64,000 nt of DNA, taken from assembly GCA_963854835.1 (NCBI GenBank), contig OY978530.1, positions 30,534,695 to 30,598,694 of the forward strand. The letters run 5' to 3'. The stretch is from Megamerina dolium (Eukaryota > Arthropoda > Insecta > Diptera > Megamerinidae). The notes below the pieces were generated by a model, which did no database searches, had not been told where the DNA came from, and worked only from the letters and a program-made list of their open reading frames with translations. Positions 11,286 to 23,135 of the stretch are shown here, piece after piece. Made by a program: the position numbers and the translations under genes. Positions within the stretch are counted from its first letter, which is position 1. Every line of letters starts with the position of its first letter.

Positions 11286-12122
11286 ATGACAAGAAAAATT
11301 AAAAGCATCATTAAAAAATGCGTTGTATGCAAAGAAAATAAATATAATCGGCATCCAAAGAAACCACAAATCCAAGCCACATCTATTCCACAGTTCCCAG
11401 GACAGATAGTCCACCTGGATATATTTTTAGTCGGAAAGGAGCTGGTTCTCACAGCAATTGATAAATTCTCGAAGTATACTATAGCAAAACCTATACAATC
11501 CAAAGCTGCTGAAGACATATGGCAACCACTAAGGGATATTCTTTATGCATTTATGCCCGAGACTCTCGTGATGGATAATGAGAAGTCCTTCAGCTCAGAA
11601 TCCATAAAATTTATGATTGAGAATGAATTTGGAATAAGAATTTTTCGAACAGCCCCCTATACTAGTTGTTCTAATGGTCAAATAGAAAGATTTCATTCAA
11701 CCTTACAAGAAATTATGTGTTGTTTAAAAACCGAAAAGATACAGCGGTAATTTCAAGAACTTTTGGATAGATCTGTAAACGAATATAACCAATCGGTTCA
11801 TACGGTCACAAGAAAAAAATCTATAGAGGCATTTTTTGGCAGACGGGTTAGCACCAATCCCGAACTGCTAGCGAATGATAGGGAAGAAACCATTAAAAAA
11901 CTCGTAGAAAAACAGAAAAATGATCTTTCATACCGTAATACAAATAGAACACCACCAAAAAAATATGCGGAGGGAGACGTAATTTTCGTAAGGATAAATA
12001 AAAGACTAGGAAACAAATTATCGGCTAAATACAAAAAAGAAATAGTGGCACAAGATTTCAATACAATAGTGGTAACTAAGTCAAAAAGAGTGGTTCATAA
12101 AAACAACATTAAGCAATCTTAA
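11286..12122 (+). pseudogene. E1 pol: integrase
   Basis: Two ORFs (11286-11750 and 11763-12122) in different frames. The first carries the end of the zinc-binding domain ('KKCVVCKENKYNR') and the DDE core: 'GQIVHLDIF' (first D), 'TLVMDNEKSF' (second D) and 'NGQIERFHST' (E). The second carries the C-terminal part ('YNQSVHTVTRKK', 'EAFFGRR', a basic 'KRVVHKNN' tail). A stop and frame change near 11750 separate them. All three catalytic residues are visible. Confidence 0.88.
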
Positions 12123-12187
12123 AAATCTAAAATGTACATTGCAAAAAGAAAAGGAAAAAAATCAAGATACATTTTTTTTAGGACAAT

Positions 12188-13484
12188 ATGGAACTCCTAC
12201 TTACAATTTTTATGTGGATACTAATGACGAAAGCACAACAATTGGAAGTGCAAGACCTAACCAACAATAATGGCTACATACCTATCAAAACAGGCGAACA
12301 GAAGACGATCAGCTACTACGATAAGGTGTTTCACTTCATAAACTTGACTGCATATGAGGAGACGATGTTGTTGATCTCCGAAAACATAAGAACGCTCAAT
12401 GCCACCACTTTTGAAGATAAACAACTTATTAGCACAATAAACAAAAACTTTTTATAACTCAGCAAACGAATAAGCAACCTTCATATAAATTCTAAATCCA
12501 AAAGAGGACTTTTTAACATTGTAGGAAAAGGTTTAAAGATCATAGCAGGATCCATGGGCAATGATGACGAACAGGAAATACGAGGAACCATATCAAAAAT
12601 ACATGATAGTGAACAGGCTACTGACAGAACGATTAATAACTTAACTCTCATAAAAAATATCATGAGCGAACAAATTAATAACATCACAAAACATATAAAC
12701 GAACAACAAGTTCTCATTAGTAACTACATTAATAATTTTAGATCCCAAACACAAAACAGAATTAAAACACTCGAAGAGGAAGTTGAATTCATACAACACA
12801 TATACAGAGTTAATAATGACATACTACTTCTGAACAATCATGTCGAGGACATTGGACGAATAATATTTTCCTGCAAGTTGGGCTTTATTCCCAGCGACAT
12901 TTTGACACAAAAAGAACTAGACTTAATCACGGAACTTCGATAGTTATAGTTGCATAAAAATTGTAATACTTTTTCAAAACAATAACGTTATATTAACATT
13001 ACTGATATCCCAATTTTCTTCTAGTATCTTGTCAAAAATAAAATTTGAGCCCCTGCCAAACATCCAAAATAAATCAATAGTATTAAATCAAACAGAAATA
13101 TTAGCCGATAACAATAATAATATTTATACAATAAACGTGAAAGACAACCTGGAAAAAAATCTAATTGCATCAGACAATAAATGCTTATCAAATATTCTAG
13201 ATTTTAGAGAGGCTCAATGTGAGCTCGAAAAGTCAGAAAAAACAGCAGTTAAAGAAATTATTCAAGGATTGATTATATTTAAAAATTTTGAAGGAATAAT
13301 AACTCATGACTGCAGTAAATTAAAAATAAAGCAAAAAGGAACGTTTCTTATCAGATTCGAAAATTGCAAAATTAATATACTAAATAAAGCATATATTAAT
13401 TCTAATCTAAAGGTATATGATACACTTGTTTTACCTAACCTAATTACAAAGATAAAAGAAAATAATAATACAAGCTTAATTTAA
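12188..13484 (+). pseudogene. E1 env-like gene in three broken ORFs
   Basis: Third gene of an errantivirus, distantly related to baculovirus fusion proteins. Piece 1 (12188-12457) starts with a short hydrophobic signal-like stretch ('MELLLTIFMWILM'). Just after it, a 'SKRGLFN' motif near 12496 marks the likely host-protease cleavage point and fusion segment. Piece 2 (12554-12943) is rich in heptad-like Asn/Ile/Lys, probably coiled coil. Piece 3 (13029-13484) contains Cys residues of the ectodomain. Stops near 12457 and 12943, and no clear C-terminal membrane anchor in frame, show it is dead. Confidence 0.75.
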
Positions 13485-13766
13485 AACTTGAAAATTTATA
13501 CATTAAACAACTGCAGCATGAGGATAACATTAAAATACTAACAAGTAAGAATATGAATACACATGTAATTAGTCTAAGCACAGATGTGGTAATTGTAATC
13601 CTTTTTTTTTATAACATTTGTAATAATTTTAAAGCTTAAGCGGAAGTGGTATATATTTGCAAAACCACAAATAAACACGAGTTATATCCCAAATGTAAAA
13701 AATGGACCATTTCTGCAAATTTCAACTCCTCAAACTAATAAATAATCGATTGCGGACAATCGACTT

Positions 13767-13777
13767 AAGAGGGGAAG
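13767..13777 (+). promoter_or_regulatory. E1 polypurine tract
   Basis: AAGAGGGGAAG directly before the 3' LTR; this is the plus-strand primer site in LTR-element reverse transcription. Confidence 0.85.
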
Positions 13778-14197
13778 ACTTAACGCAAACATTTATTAAA
13801 AAGTTATCGTAAATATTTATTAAGAATATATTAAAACAAAAAAAATAATTGAAATCAAAAGTGCAAAACCGCAATTTGCCAATCAGTTTAAAAGAAATTA
13901 TAAAGTTTATTGCACCTGAAAATAATGCAACCTGAGCATTTAATGCAATCGCTTACATTGTCTTTTCTATAAAAAATCGTTTTAGGATTTCTTGAGAAAT
14001 GAGGGCAATAACTTAAAATCAATAATCATGCCACTTTTAGAATTAAGTCTGTTAAGCAGAAAATAAAGTATAAGAAAGAAGTAAATGTAAAATAGTTTTA
14101 AGTTTGTTTTTGACTTGAATAAAGTGCGGACACGCTGTCCGTTTAAACTAAATAAAAAAAATTGTATTTTTTTTATTTTCCGATAAAGGAAAATAAT

Positions 14198-14200
<3 letters not shown>
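13778..14200 (+). repeat. E1 3' LTR
   Basis: Near-identical to 6533-6955; begins ACTTAACGC (AGTTAACGC in the 5' copy) and ends AAAATAATAAC. Followed directly by (TA)n. Confidence 0.92.
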
Positions 14201-14506
<306 letters not shown>

Positions 14507-14518
14507 TCAGCGCTGGAC

Positions 14519-16230
14519 TTCAATCCGCTAAAATCACTTCCCGAAACCAACGTTAAGTATTTGGTCTGGAGACCGCCTCAAGCATTTCTGCTCAATTGTC
14601 TGTTTTTGGTCGCTCTAGTTCGTTACCGTCCCTTGCAGCGTAGGTACGCTGATTCTCTGACTATCACGTTCACGTTCACATTCCATCGCTCTCTGCCTCT
14701 CAAAGCTTGGTTATTATTTGCGCCGGATTCGCCGAAGGCTTCACTGATGTCCATTCTCTCATTAATGAAGCGTTGTCAGTGTATCAGAACATCTTTAGCA
14801 TCTTCAATCTGATTAGGACAGTTTGGGCAAAAAGGGTGGTCCTCATATTCAAAGCGGTGCAGGTATTGCTTAAAATACCCATGACTGCTTAACAATAGCG
14901 TCAAATAAAAATAAATTCCACCAAGTTTTCGGGTTACCCATTGGTATAGATGTGGAATCAGAGCATACGTCCATCTCCCCTTCTCTGATGTTTACAACAT
15001 CCATTCCTTCATACTGCGTTGTCATTCGTCTACTTTTGATGACCGATTTGTAGATGCTGGATCCGGTTTTTTCCCTGGTTTGAGTAGAAGTGCTAATCGT
15101 TGTTGCTTCAAGAAAGCAGGAAAGACACCATCTTTAAGGCACCTGGTGAACATCTTAGCAAATGTCATGGCACTCGCTTGGATGGCTGCTTTTAGTGCTG
15201 CATTAGGGATACCATCTAATCCTGGTGCTTTTTTGTTTCCCGTTTTCTTTAGGGTATCCAGCACTTCTTCCGTGGTTACCATCGTGAGGGAAACAACGCA
15301 GCGACCACAGTTTCCAATAGCACTGGAACCGTTGGCTATGGCGCTCTAGGACCTCTTACTTTGCTCATCACGATTTTGTATGCTTTACCACAGGGGTCTA
15401 CATATGCGTTATTCCGTAGTTCTTTGAATCACAAGTAAAACGGTCTTCAGTCGCCAAGGGGATATTTTATATTACGTACGGAGTATATCATAAGCTGGGT
15501 GGTTACGCGATCGTTGCATCCTCCTGCGCACATGATTTCAACGTTTCCTCTATTCTGCAATTTCTTCGTTCCGCCAGTAAGTTGTTTTTGGATCTTCTTT
15601 CTCGTTGTTCTGGGCATTGCCGCGTCGCAAGCGTTACTCATGCGTCTTCTAATATTCTCTGCCATACTGGTAGCTCCATCCTCACCCCACACTTGATAAA
15701 AGTAATCTTTAGCGAAAAGTCGATATTTCCAGCATTTTATTTGCGCCATGATTATTCGCTACTGCCTCATTATTTGTATTTCGCTGACTATAGCTCTATG
15801 ATTACTGTTATGTAGAATTTTCCAATTCCCCAAAATTCAGGTCTATGGCTGATCACCCGTTTCTTGTCTCGAAAGTATGCTGTCGATTGTTTATCAGTTC
15901 GACGTCGAGCGTAACCATGTATTCCATGAGCACTCTGTCCCTGCGGTTTGTGCTTCTACTGCCCCATGCTGTTGGCCAGGAATTGAAATCACCAGCTATT
16001 ATTATTAGGTGTCTTATTCAAGCATACGTCACCATTTCCACCATCATCTGCTCAAACTGGTTCAACTCCCAGCTTGGTGGTTCATAGCAGGAGAAAAAAT
16101 ATACACATGTGTGTACAGAGCCCGATCAGCGCAAACCAGGAATGTGACATCTGGGCCTACACCACCAACTTAATGGTGACGAACTTCGAGCGAACTTCGA
16201 GATCTGTTAACGGCACTGAAGGCCATTCCC
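14519..16230 (-). mobile_element. R1-clade LINE fragment R1a, internally deleted
   Basis: Reading the minus strand from about 16230: endonuclease pieces ('FFSCYEPPSWELNQFE', 'IIIAGDFNSWPTAWGSR' at about 16085-15945), a linker (15749-15447, 'LFAKDYFYQVW', 'ACDAAMPR'), the RT start (15282-15022, 'NKKAPGLDGIPNAALK', 'GVFPAFLKQQRLALLLKPGK'), and then directly the C-terminal zinc knuckle (about 14893-14770, 'HGYFKQYLHRFEYEDHPFC..C'). The RT palm is missing between the last two, so an internal deletion joined the RT N terminus to the knuckle. Frameshifts and stops occur throughout. Confidence 0.75.
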
Positions 16231-16249
16231 AGTCAGTATTATCTTACCA

Positions 16250-17220
16250 TGCTGGACTTGCGAATGAGTATGCCTACATAATAAACCCTATCGACCGAGG
16301 CTTGTACGTTCCTGATGAGCCTGTGCGTTCACCTTTCTTTTTCTGCGGCGTCACATTGTATTTGCCACTTGTCGAAACTCATCTGTCTCTCCTCTCTGCG
16401 TTCATCTGCCGTCAGTCTCCTATCCATGCTTTTTGCTCTGTTGTAGACTATGCCCATCTCCAAAGCCATTATGTCCGGCGGCATAATGGCAGATATAATA
16501 CCGACCACTTCGTGCGACACTGTTCTAAAAGCGCAGGCAACTCTAATGGCGCTTAGCCTAAAAACTCATTTCGCCTTCTTGGCATATGTTATTTCACGCA
16601 GGGCTGTTCCCCATGTAGGCGCCGCAAACATCAATACCGACTGGCTTACTTTGCCCAGAAGTGCTCTCTTACTCTGGCTAGGGCTACCAATGTTTGCCAT
16701 GATTCCCGTCAGAGCCGTTGTCACTGAAGCCGCCTTACCACATGCTTTTTCAATATGAGTCTTGAAAATGAGTCTCGCATCAATCATCACACCAAGGTAC
16801 CTCAGTGATGATTGCGTTGCGACATTGTAGCCGTCAATGTTCAGGGTGATTCTTTCTATTTATTTCCTGCTCGAAATACGCACCTCCTTTGTTTTCTGTC
16901 CCGCTAGCAGAAGCTTTGTCATCGTGAGCCACTCCTTAATCTTCGACGCTGTCTCATTGAAGATGCTCTGAATCTGGGTAAGTTCCTTCACAACGATCGT
17001 CCGCATACCCAATTATCTGAGCTTCTTTTGGCAGCGAGAGGTGTAACACCCAATCTTACAGCACATTCCATAGCAACGGGCTCTGTACGAAGCCGTGCGA
17101 TACTCCGCTGTGCAGATCCGCCTTTCCAGTATTTTGGACATCGTGTCTGTGTGTGTAGAGAAGTGATTGCCGGTGGGCCGCTTAGTGACAAGGCTTGCCA
17201 GGTTATTATGGGGTGTTGTT
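16250..17220 (-). mobile_element. R1-clade LINE fragment R1b (RT palm to C terminus)
   Basis: The minus strand carries 'GFVQSPLLWNVL' (motif B region), 'LPKEAQIIGYADD' (YADD, about 17040-17000), then 'MIDARLIFKTHIEKACGKAASVTTAL' (16790 on), 'SVLMFAAPTWGTAL', and 'VSHEVVGIISAIMPPDI...ERRQMSFDKWQ' (16520-16329). These match the R1-type RT thumb and C-terminal region. Several frameshifts are present. Its 3' end abuts the endonuclease of R1a, so two R1 copies are joined head to tail. Confidence 0.75.
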
Positions 17221-18017
17221 TTTGTTGGCATACACAAATCCCGCCACAATCGGACATAGTTTTAATTCTTTTTTCGTTCTGTGCTTAACTTCTATTAAAT
17301 TTACACCTTTGATTTTAAATTTAGTTTGTATTTGTTTATTTGTTTTCTATTGTTTTGTTTACACATAGTTTGTAATTTTTACACATGTATTTATGCTTTT
17401 TTATGCTTATTTTATAGATTTGTTCGTAATATGTCTTTATGTTTTTACATTATTCTTTACTTCACTAAAAAACGAGAGGGAGGGACGCGCACTGCCGTGT
17501 GTTATCAGAAGAATAATCATAGAGACAGATAAAAAGAGATATTACACTGTCATAGAAAATAAATAAAAAGCAAAGGCAGAGAGAGAGAGAGAGAGAGTGT
17601 AAGAAAGTAAGTGCAACAAAAAAAGGAGAGAGTGGTAGAAAAGAAATAGAAATAAGCGTGAATAGCCCAAAAACACAACAGCAGCGCTACGCCTTCACTC
17701 CGGCGTAGACATTCTGCCCCCCTTGCACGAATACTGCAAAGGAGACACAAAATCCACACCAGGCAGCGAAAAAGAAATGAAAATTAAACAGAATTTTAAA
17801 AAAATCAAATTACTGCTTAAAAAATATCGGGAATTAGAATAAAATATCGTTTACAAAAAAATTTTAATTAGTAGAGCGAGCAGATAAATTAAAAAAAACT
17901 TAAGAATAGAATGAAAAATAACGTTAAAATTTAAATTTTAAAAACAAATTCACTTAAAGACTTAAGATTTAAATAAAAAGATACTCCAAAAAAAAAGAGT
18001 ATTGTAATATTACTAAT
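17002..18017. repeat. Tandem duplication, unit 1
   Basis: Runs from CGCATACCCAATTATCTG to GTATTGTAATATTACTAAT. The next unit starts with the same CGCATACCC at 18018. It contains the R1b RT fragment (to about 17260), AT-rich DNA, a (GA)n patch near 17580 and a conserved block CAGCAGCGCTACGCCTTCACTCC. No other coding signal. Confidence 0.93.
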
Positions 18018-19035
18018 CGCATACCCAATTATCTGAGCTTCTTTTGGCAGCGAGAGGTGTAACACTCCATCGTACAGCACATTCCATAGCAACGGGCCCT
18101 GTACGAAGCCGTGCGATACTCCGCTGTGCAGATCCGCCTTTCCAGTATTTTGGCCATCGTGTCTGTGTGTGTAGAGAAGTGATTGCCGGTGGGCCGCTTA
18201 GTGGCAAGGCTTGCCAGGTTATTATGGGGTGTTGTTTTTGTTGGCATACACAAATCCCGCCACAATCGGACACAGTTTTAATTCTTTTTTCGTTCTGTGC
18301 TTAACTTCTATTAAATTTACACCTTTGATTTTAAATTTAGTTTGTATTTGTTTATTTGTTTTCTATTGTTTTGTTTACACATAGTTTGTAATTTTTACAC
18401 ATGTGTTTATGCTTTTTTATGCTTATTTTATAGATTTGTTCGTAATATGTCTTTATGTTTTTACATTATTATTTACTTCACTAAAAAACGAGAGGGAGGG
18501 ACGCGCACTGCCGTGTGTTATCAGAAGAATAATCATAGAGACAGATAAAAAGAGATATTACACTGTCATAGAAAATAAATTAAAAGCAAAGGCAGAGAGA
18601 GAGAGAGAGAGAGTGTGTAAGAAAGTAAGTGCAACAAAAAAAGGAGAGAGTGGTAGAAAAGAAATAGAAATAAGCGTGAATAGCCCAAAAACACAACAGC
18701 AGCGCTACGCCTTCACTCCGGCGTAGACATTCTGCCCCCCTTGCACGAATACTGCAAAGGAGACACAAAATCCACACCAGGCAGCGAAAAAGAAATGAAA
18801 ATTAAACAGAATTTTAAAAAAATCAAATTACTGCTTAAAAAATATCGGGAATTAGAATAAAATATCGTTTACAAAAAAATTTTAATTAGTAGAGCGAGCA
18901 GATAAATTAAAAAAAACTTAAGAATAGAATGAAAAATAACGTTAAAATATAAATTTTAAAAACAAATTCACTTAAAGACTTAAGATTTAAATAAAAAGAT
19001 ACTCCAAAAAAAAAGAGTATTGTAATATTACTAAT
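18018..19035. repeat. Tandem duplication, unit 2
   Basis: A direct copy of 17002-18017, differing only by scattered substitutions and small indels (for example ATCTTACAG versus CATCGTACAG, and a longer GAGA run). The RT fragment in this copy is cut two residues into the YADD motif, at the duplication junction. It restores a sense residue where unit 1 has a stop ('NVLYDG' versus 'NVL*DW'), so unit 1 decayed after the duplication. Confidence 0.93.
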
Positions 19036-19850
19036 CGTGAGGGAGAAAATATGTAAAAACTTGAAATAGTAAAAACTTATAATTAGTAACAAATTATAAT
19101 AATTATGATAGAGAATTGCTGGATAATTGATGGAGAATTCTCGTCAAACCATTAGAGAAGAAGTACGACGTATAAATTGGAGAGCAGTTTCGGAATAACA
19201 TGCTGCGAAGCGACATGATAATAAGTAGATCACTTTCTTCGATATGTACTGAAAGTAAACATGCATTAGTGATGTTCAACAAAAAAAAAGTGAAAGGCAT
19301 TTCGGGAGGGAGAATGTTGAATATCGTGGAATGTTGATTGATGAATTTTTACAGTTGATTGTTGAATATTGGCAGTTGTTTCTTGAATATAGTTGAGAGT
19401 TGACTCACGCTGTTACGGCAATGTGCTAAACGACTTGCATACTTTTCCTTGTATGGTTCCATTCATCTTACGTAATAATATAACACTCAAGGGGAACCCA
19501 CGGGTGAGTGTTTCTTGGACCGGGCATATGGTTTATCTGGGTTGCTGTCTTCTCAACAATGGTGTAATCATGTCAATGAAGACCAATCTTGAAAAGATTG
19601 TGATCACCTTTTCTTTCTTTTAAGTTATATGCGTAATTTGAAGGTTTATCACTTGATCTTTCATCATTGATAGATAGATCAGTAAAGAATTTAAAAACTT
19701 TATCCATGGTCGTAGACCAGATGTGAGTGAAAAGGTAACTCAACGCAGTTGAGAAACCGAAAGCTGAGATCCTAGGGTTGAGGTATGCGAATTGATACTC
19801 GTAACAAATGCTAATGCAGGTTGTGCTGAATCTGGAAGGTCTATTTTCTA
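19036..19850. other. No recognisable gene
   Basis: AT-rich DNA after the tandem duplication. Open frames are short and show no known motif. Confidence 0.5.
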
Positions 19851-21100
19851 ACATACAGTATGTATAGATTTTCCACTTCTGGCTCGTAAAGCATGAACGT
19901 GGATGAAAGGGGTGCGAGATTGTCATGATTGGCAAGATTGCCAGTCGCTTGCTACCATAATCCGTTTATACAAATGTACCACGGACATTGGATAGACCCG
20001 AAAATTTGCATAAAGTGTGAAGTAAGTAGACCAATGTTCAGATCGAGAATAACTTGTGAAATACAGAAAATATATTGGAAATATATGGACATAATATATG
20101 TGTCATATCCAATTTTCGAACTGTGAATTGATTTGGATCATCGTTGAAACTGTAGTATCTAGTGTTTGAGCATTTAGTGGGTAGCGTGATGGCAAGTCAA
20201 CGTAGTTGACACGTGAGCTCAATGGCATTCAGATGTGATAGGATTCGATGTCACACTGCGATAGCGCTGCGAGTGAAATCTTGAAGAATGTATGCGGCAA
20301 TGGAGAATTTAAATAGCTACACGCTGAAAAGCTTCAGCAGGAATAAAGCGATACTGTAAGCTATGCTTTATTCAGGAATAATAACTTCTCATATACCGTA
20401 TGTGCACATTTTCCACTTTTGTCTCGTAAAGAACAAAAGTGGGAAAACCAAACGGTGAAAGATTAGCAGGGTTGCCACTGATGGACATAGTCATCAGAAA
20501 ACCAATGAAGATGTGTATGTCACGAATAACATTCAGCCCGGAATATTTCCATAGAATGTTAAGTATAGTATATAGGCCAATCTTCGTATCGAGGAATATT
20601 AGAGAAATGCCACAAATATATTGGAAATATAAATTGTCTTTACGTGCGATGTAGTGCGATGCACTGCCCTTTTCGTATTTTATGTATCGATTTTTTACAT
20701 AATAGTAGTCTTGATTTCCGACGTAAGTGCTGAAATTCGTCTTCCAATATCTTTTAGACATAGTGTAATGGTAAGTCAACAAACCGAATAGAGGTGCCTC
20801 GAGTTGAGACATGAGTATATACATTAAATTTAGGCATTAAATTTCTGATGTAACTTTTCCAGCGAATGTGTTTTAAAGAGTGAGATCATCCTCAAAATTC
20901 ATAACACCATGAGAGTCCCATTAGTAATGAATTGATACACTCAACTGTGATGAGTCTCGAAGTCCAATCACATAGAGTTTGGAGAAATTGGATAATCTCG
21001 GTTCGAAGAGCACGAACGATGAAAAAATGTGATGTCCGATGGGCAAAATTGCTCATACTGATAATGCCAAAAGAGGATCATAATCTTATTATTTACTGGA
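19850..21100. repeat. Diverged long-period direct repeats
   Basis: Three related blocks start near 19860, 20400 and 20990. Blocks 1 and 2 share ATTTTCCACTT, CTCGTAAAG, TTGCCA and ATATATTGGAAATATA in the same order. Block 3 keeps the GAGCACGAACGATGAAA...GGGCAAAATTGC part. The period is about 540-590 bp. They look like an old tandem family. No protein is recognised in the ORFs that cross it (19573-19935 and 20372-20824, minus). Confidence 0.5.
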
Positions 21101-21167
21101 TTCTTAAAAAATTTTTGCAAGTAGTGCGAGTTCAACACCTAGGATTATTCATACGCATAGAAATTAC

Positions 21168-22085
21168 TCATTCATTGATGTTTCGTAGAAATCTATCAAT
21201 TGAATTGTTCAGCTGGGATGAACTGAACGGATGAGAGAAAAAACGGCAAGAAAAACGGCTGTGGCACTCTGCAAGAGTATGCGAAGTTGCCAAGCAGTTA
21301 ACGCAAATACAGTATTTGTTTACAATGAAAATTTTCTCTTTCACTGTAAGTAAAGATAATTTTTCACATTGTCGGAGGGAGTGCATGCTCCTACATAGCG
21401 GGCAGCATGCATGCGTAACAGTAAAATTTGACGCCTTTTTATTTATACGGCTTAAGATGGAGTTCTCACATCTTGGGTACTTCCGACTGTTATTTGCGGG
21501 ATGATCCGGATAGCGTAGGTCAGGTGAAGACGAACAGAAACTGTCCTCAAATTGAAACCGGCTTATATTATTGCAGAATGATAAAATCCTTCTGCGAGCT
21601 GTCGGATTTATGGGAAGGTGGATTGTCGTGATGGACGTGGTATGCTGTTTTTCGTTGGAAACAGCTTGTCGCTGAGGATCAGACGACTGGCGAGACACTT
21701 TAACTGATGTTGCTGTTGGGGTTGCTACGGTAACTGATTCAGGAAGAATACTGGACGGATTTTCCAGTCTATGTAGCAACGAATGATGCCGTTTTCTACA
21801 TGCGGAGCATGAGAATTGACTAGTGCAGCTGTTGTAGTCGTGGGGGTTTGCAAAACAATTAGTGCACAATTTGTGCTTTCTGACTACATTGTAACGTTCA
21901 CCTACTGATATTTCAACAAATTCGGGGCAACCGAGTATTCCGAATTGTGTGCATGTATAGATGTTGGTGGTTTTCGCAAATCTCGTGATGTTTAGTACGC
22001 TTTGTTTATTCTGGAATCCGAACTGTTGGAGTGTTTCTTTTAGCAATCTGACGTGAATATGGTCGCCTGATATTGTTGTTAGGTT
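21168..22085 (-). CDS. BEL/Pao-type gag-like ORF with two zinc-knuckle modules
   Basis: A 292-residue open frame. It has two modules of the type common in BEL/Pao gag proteins and related insect ORFs. Module 1: 'CPEFVEISVGERYNVVRKHK', then CTNCFANPHDYNSC and CSACRKRHHSLLH. Module 2: CCPLCRSMHSLRQC, 'LSLLTVKEKIFIVNKY', then CVNCLATSHTLAEC and a degraded last knuckle (CRFFSHPF where a CxxCxxxHH is expected). Ser/Thr/Pro-rich linkers separate them. Such proteins bind nucleic acid. The frame extends upstream of the first ATG ('TTISGDHIHVRLLKE'), so it is a fragment of a longer protein. It abuts the E2 env end at about 22080. Two modules in one frame could be a natural double or a fusion of two gag copies. 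Confidence 0.55.
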   Translation of the reverse strand, partial: NLTTISGDHIHVRLLKETLQQFGFQNKQSVLNITRFAKTTNIYTCTQFGILGCPEFVEISVGERYNVVRKHKLCTNCFANPHDYNSCTSQFSCSACRKRHHSLLHRLENPSSILPESVTVATPTATSVKVSRQSSDPQRQAVSNEKQHTTSITTIHLPINPTARRRILSFCNNISRFQFEDSFCSSSPDLRYPDHPANNSRKYPRCENSILSRINKKASNFTVTHACCPLCRSMHSLRQCEKLSLLTVKEKIFIVNKYCICVNCLATSHTLAECHSRFSCRFFSHPFSSSQLNNSIDRFLRNINE

Positions 22086-23134
22086 GATTTAATCCCAGTA
22101 GATGGCTGGTTTGTCTTCGTATTCATTCCATTGATGTTGATTGTGCAGTTGCTATATTGGATGAAAATTGTTCCTTCGACTTCTTGCAGTGGACTTCTGC
22201 AATTAGACTTAATTAATGTTTTTGGTACGTTAATGAATAAGATGAAATTGTTTTCGGGTAAACTTATGCTTTGCATGTAACCGACGTCATTTAGATTCGG
22301 CTGTTTGGTTCCTCAAAAGCTGGCCGATGCAGTTGGAGTCAGTCTTATTTTCTTTTGTTTTTGCTTCATTGCAATAGAACATTTTCTTAACGGTTTGGCA
22401 GGTTTGATCATAATACCCAATTTCATTTTTGTTATAAGTTATGTATGGTTTTGTTATTATCGTTTTTGTGTTATTTATTGAAGTGGAATAATATGTAAAA
22501 ATCTACTTATTTCTTTAGATATAATTGGTATTTTGATATTAAATATGATATTGGTATCGTTATAGTAGACTTGTAAACTTAGGAGTTCGTACAATTCTTC
22601 GTATGACTTTATATTAATTGATTGGTTTTGGAAGTTATTTGAAATATTTTCGAGTTCTTCATGACTCAGTATAAATTTTGATATAGTGTTCAATTTTGCA
22701 AGTAATATTGAATCTGCTATATTAGACAGGTGATTGCTAAATAAGTCTATGTAGTTGATTAGGTTTATATATTGTATATCAGTAATTATATCTTCTTCTC
22801 GGTCAATAATATTATTTTCTATTTGTAAGTGGTTGTTGAGAAATTTTTCTATATCGTCATGTTGTTTGTTTATGTGGTTTGTAATGTTTTTAAGTCTTTG
22901 GATCATTTGAGTGTTAATTGTATTTTGGTCTGTGATAATATTTTGGATAGTGTTGGTGTTTGTTTGTAAGTTTTCTATTTGTGAGTTTATTTCGACAGCG
23001 TCAGTCTCGTCCATGTTATGAATTTAATTACTGTACCTAGTTCGTTAAAGAGTCCACGTCGTTTTCTTCTTATAGGAGTGATCATTTCTAACTTGGTTTT
23101 GAGCTCATTAAGTTTTAATATAGTTACATTGATT
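22079..23134 (-). pseudogene. E2 env, middle and C-terminal part
   Basis: Starting next to RTE copy B: an 'RRKRRGLFNELG' furin-type cleavage site with following fusion-segment residues, then a long Asn/Ile-rich, probably coiled-coil stretch (23014-22475, 'ENLQTNTNTIQNII', 'LKNITNHINKQHDDI'). At 22276-22079 comes a region with 'IFIQYSNCTININGM' typical of errantivirus env. A frame change lies between the cleavage site and the coiled coil, and another near 22470. No C-terminal membrane segment remains, so the protein is truncated. Confidence 0.75.
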
Positions 23135-23135
23135 G

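Larger units (their letters stand above)
6533..14200 (+). mobile_element. Errantivirus-like Ty3/gypsy provirus E1 with LTRs and env remnants
   Basis: A full-length element: 423-bp 5' LTR, primer-binding site, leader, gag, RT, RNase H, integrase, env-like ORFs, polypurine tract and 3' LTR. The gene order and third ORF are those of insect errantiviruses. Every coding unit has stops or frameshifts, and the gag-protease-RT junction is shortened. The two LTRs differ at about nine positions plus small indels by eye, so this is not a very recent insertion. A SINE has inserted in the leader (7410-7768). Confidence 0.9.

Noticed and set aside
17580..18620. CRISPR-like or satellite array in the duplicated region
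   Set aside because: There are only two long units in direct tandem and a (GA)n patch; no short regularly spaced repeats.
19573..20824. Minus-strand ORFs of 120 and 150 residues as host genes
   Set aside because: No known motif, biased composition, and they lie across the diverged repeats; treated as chance frames.
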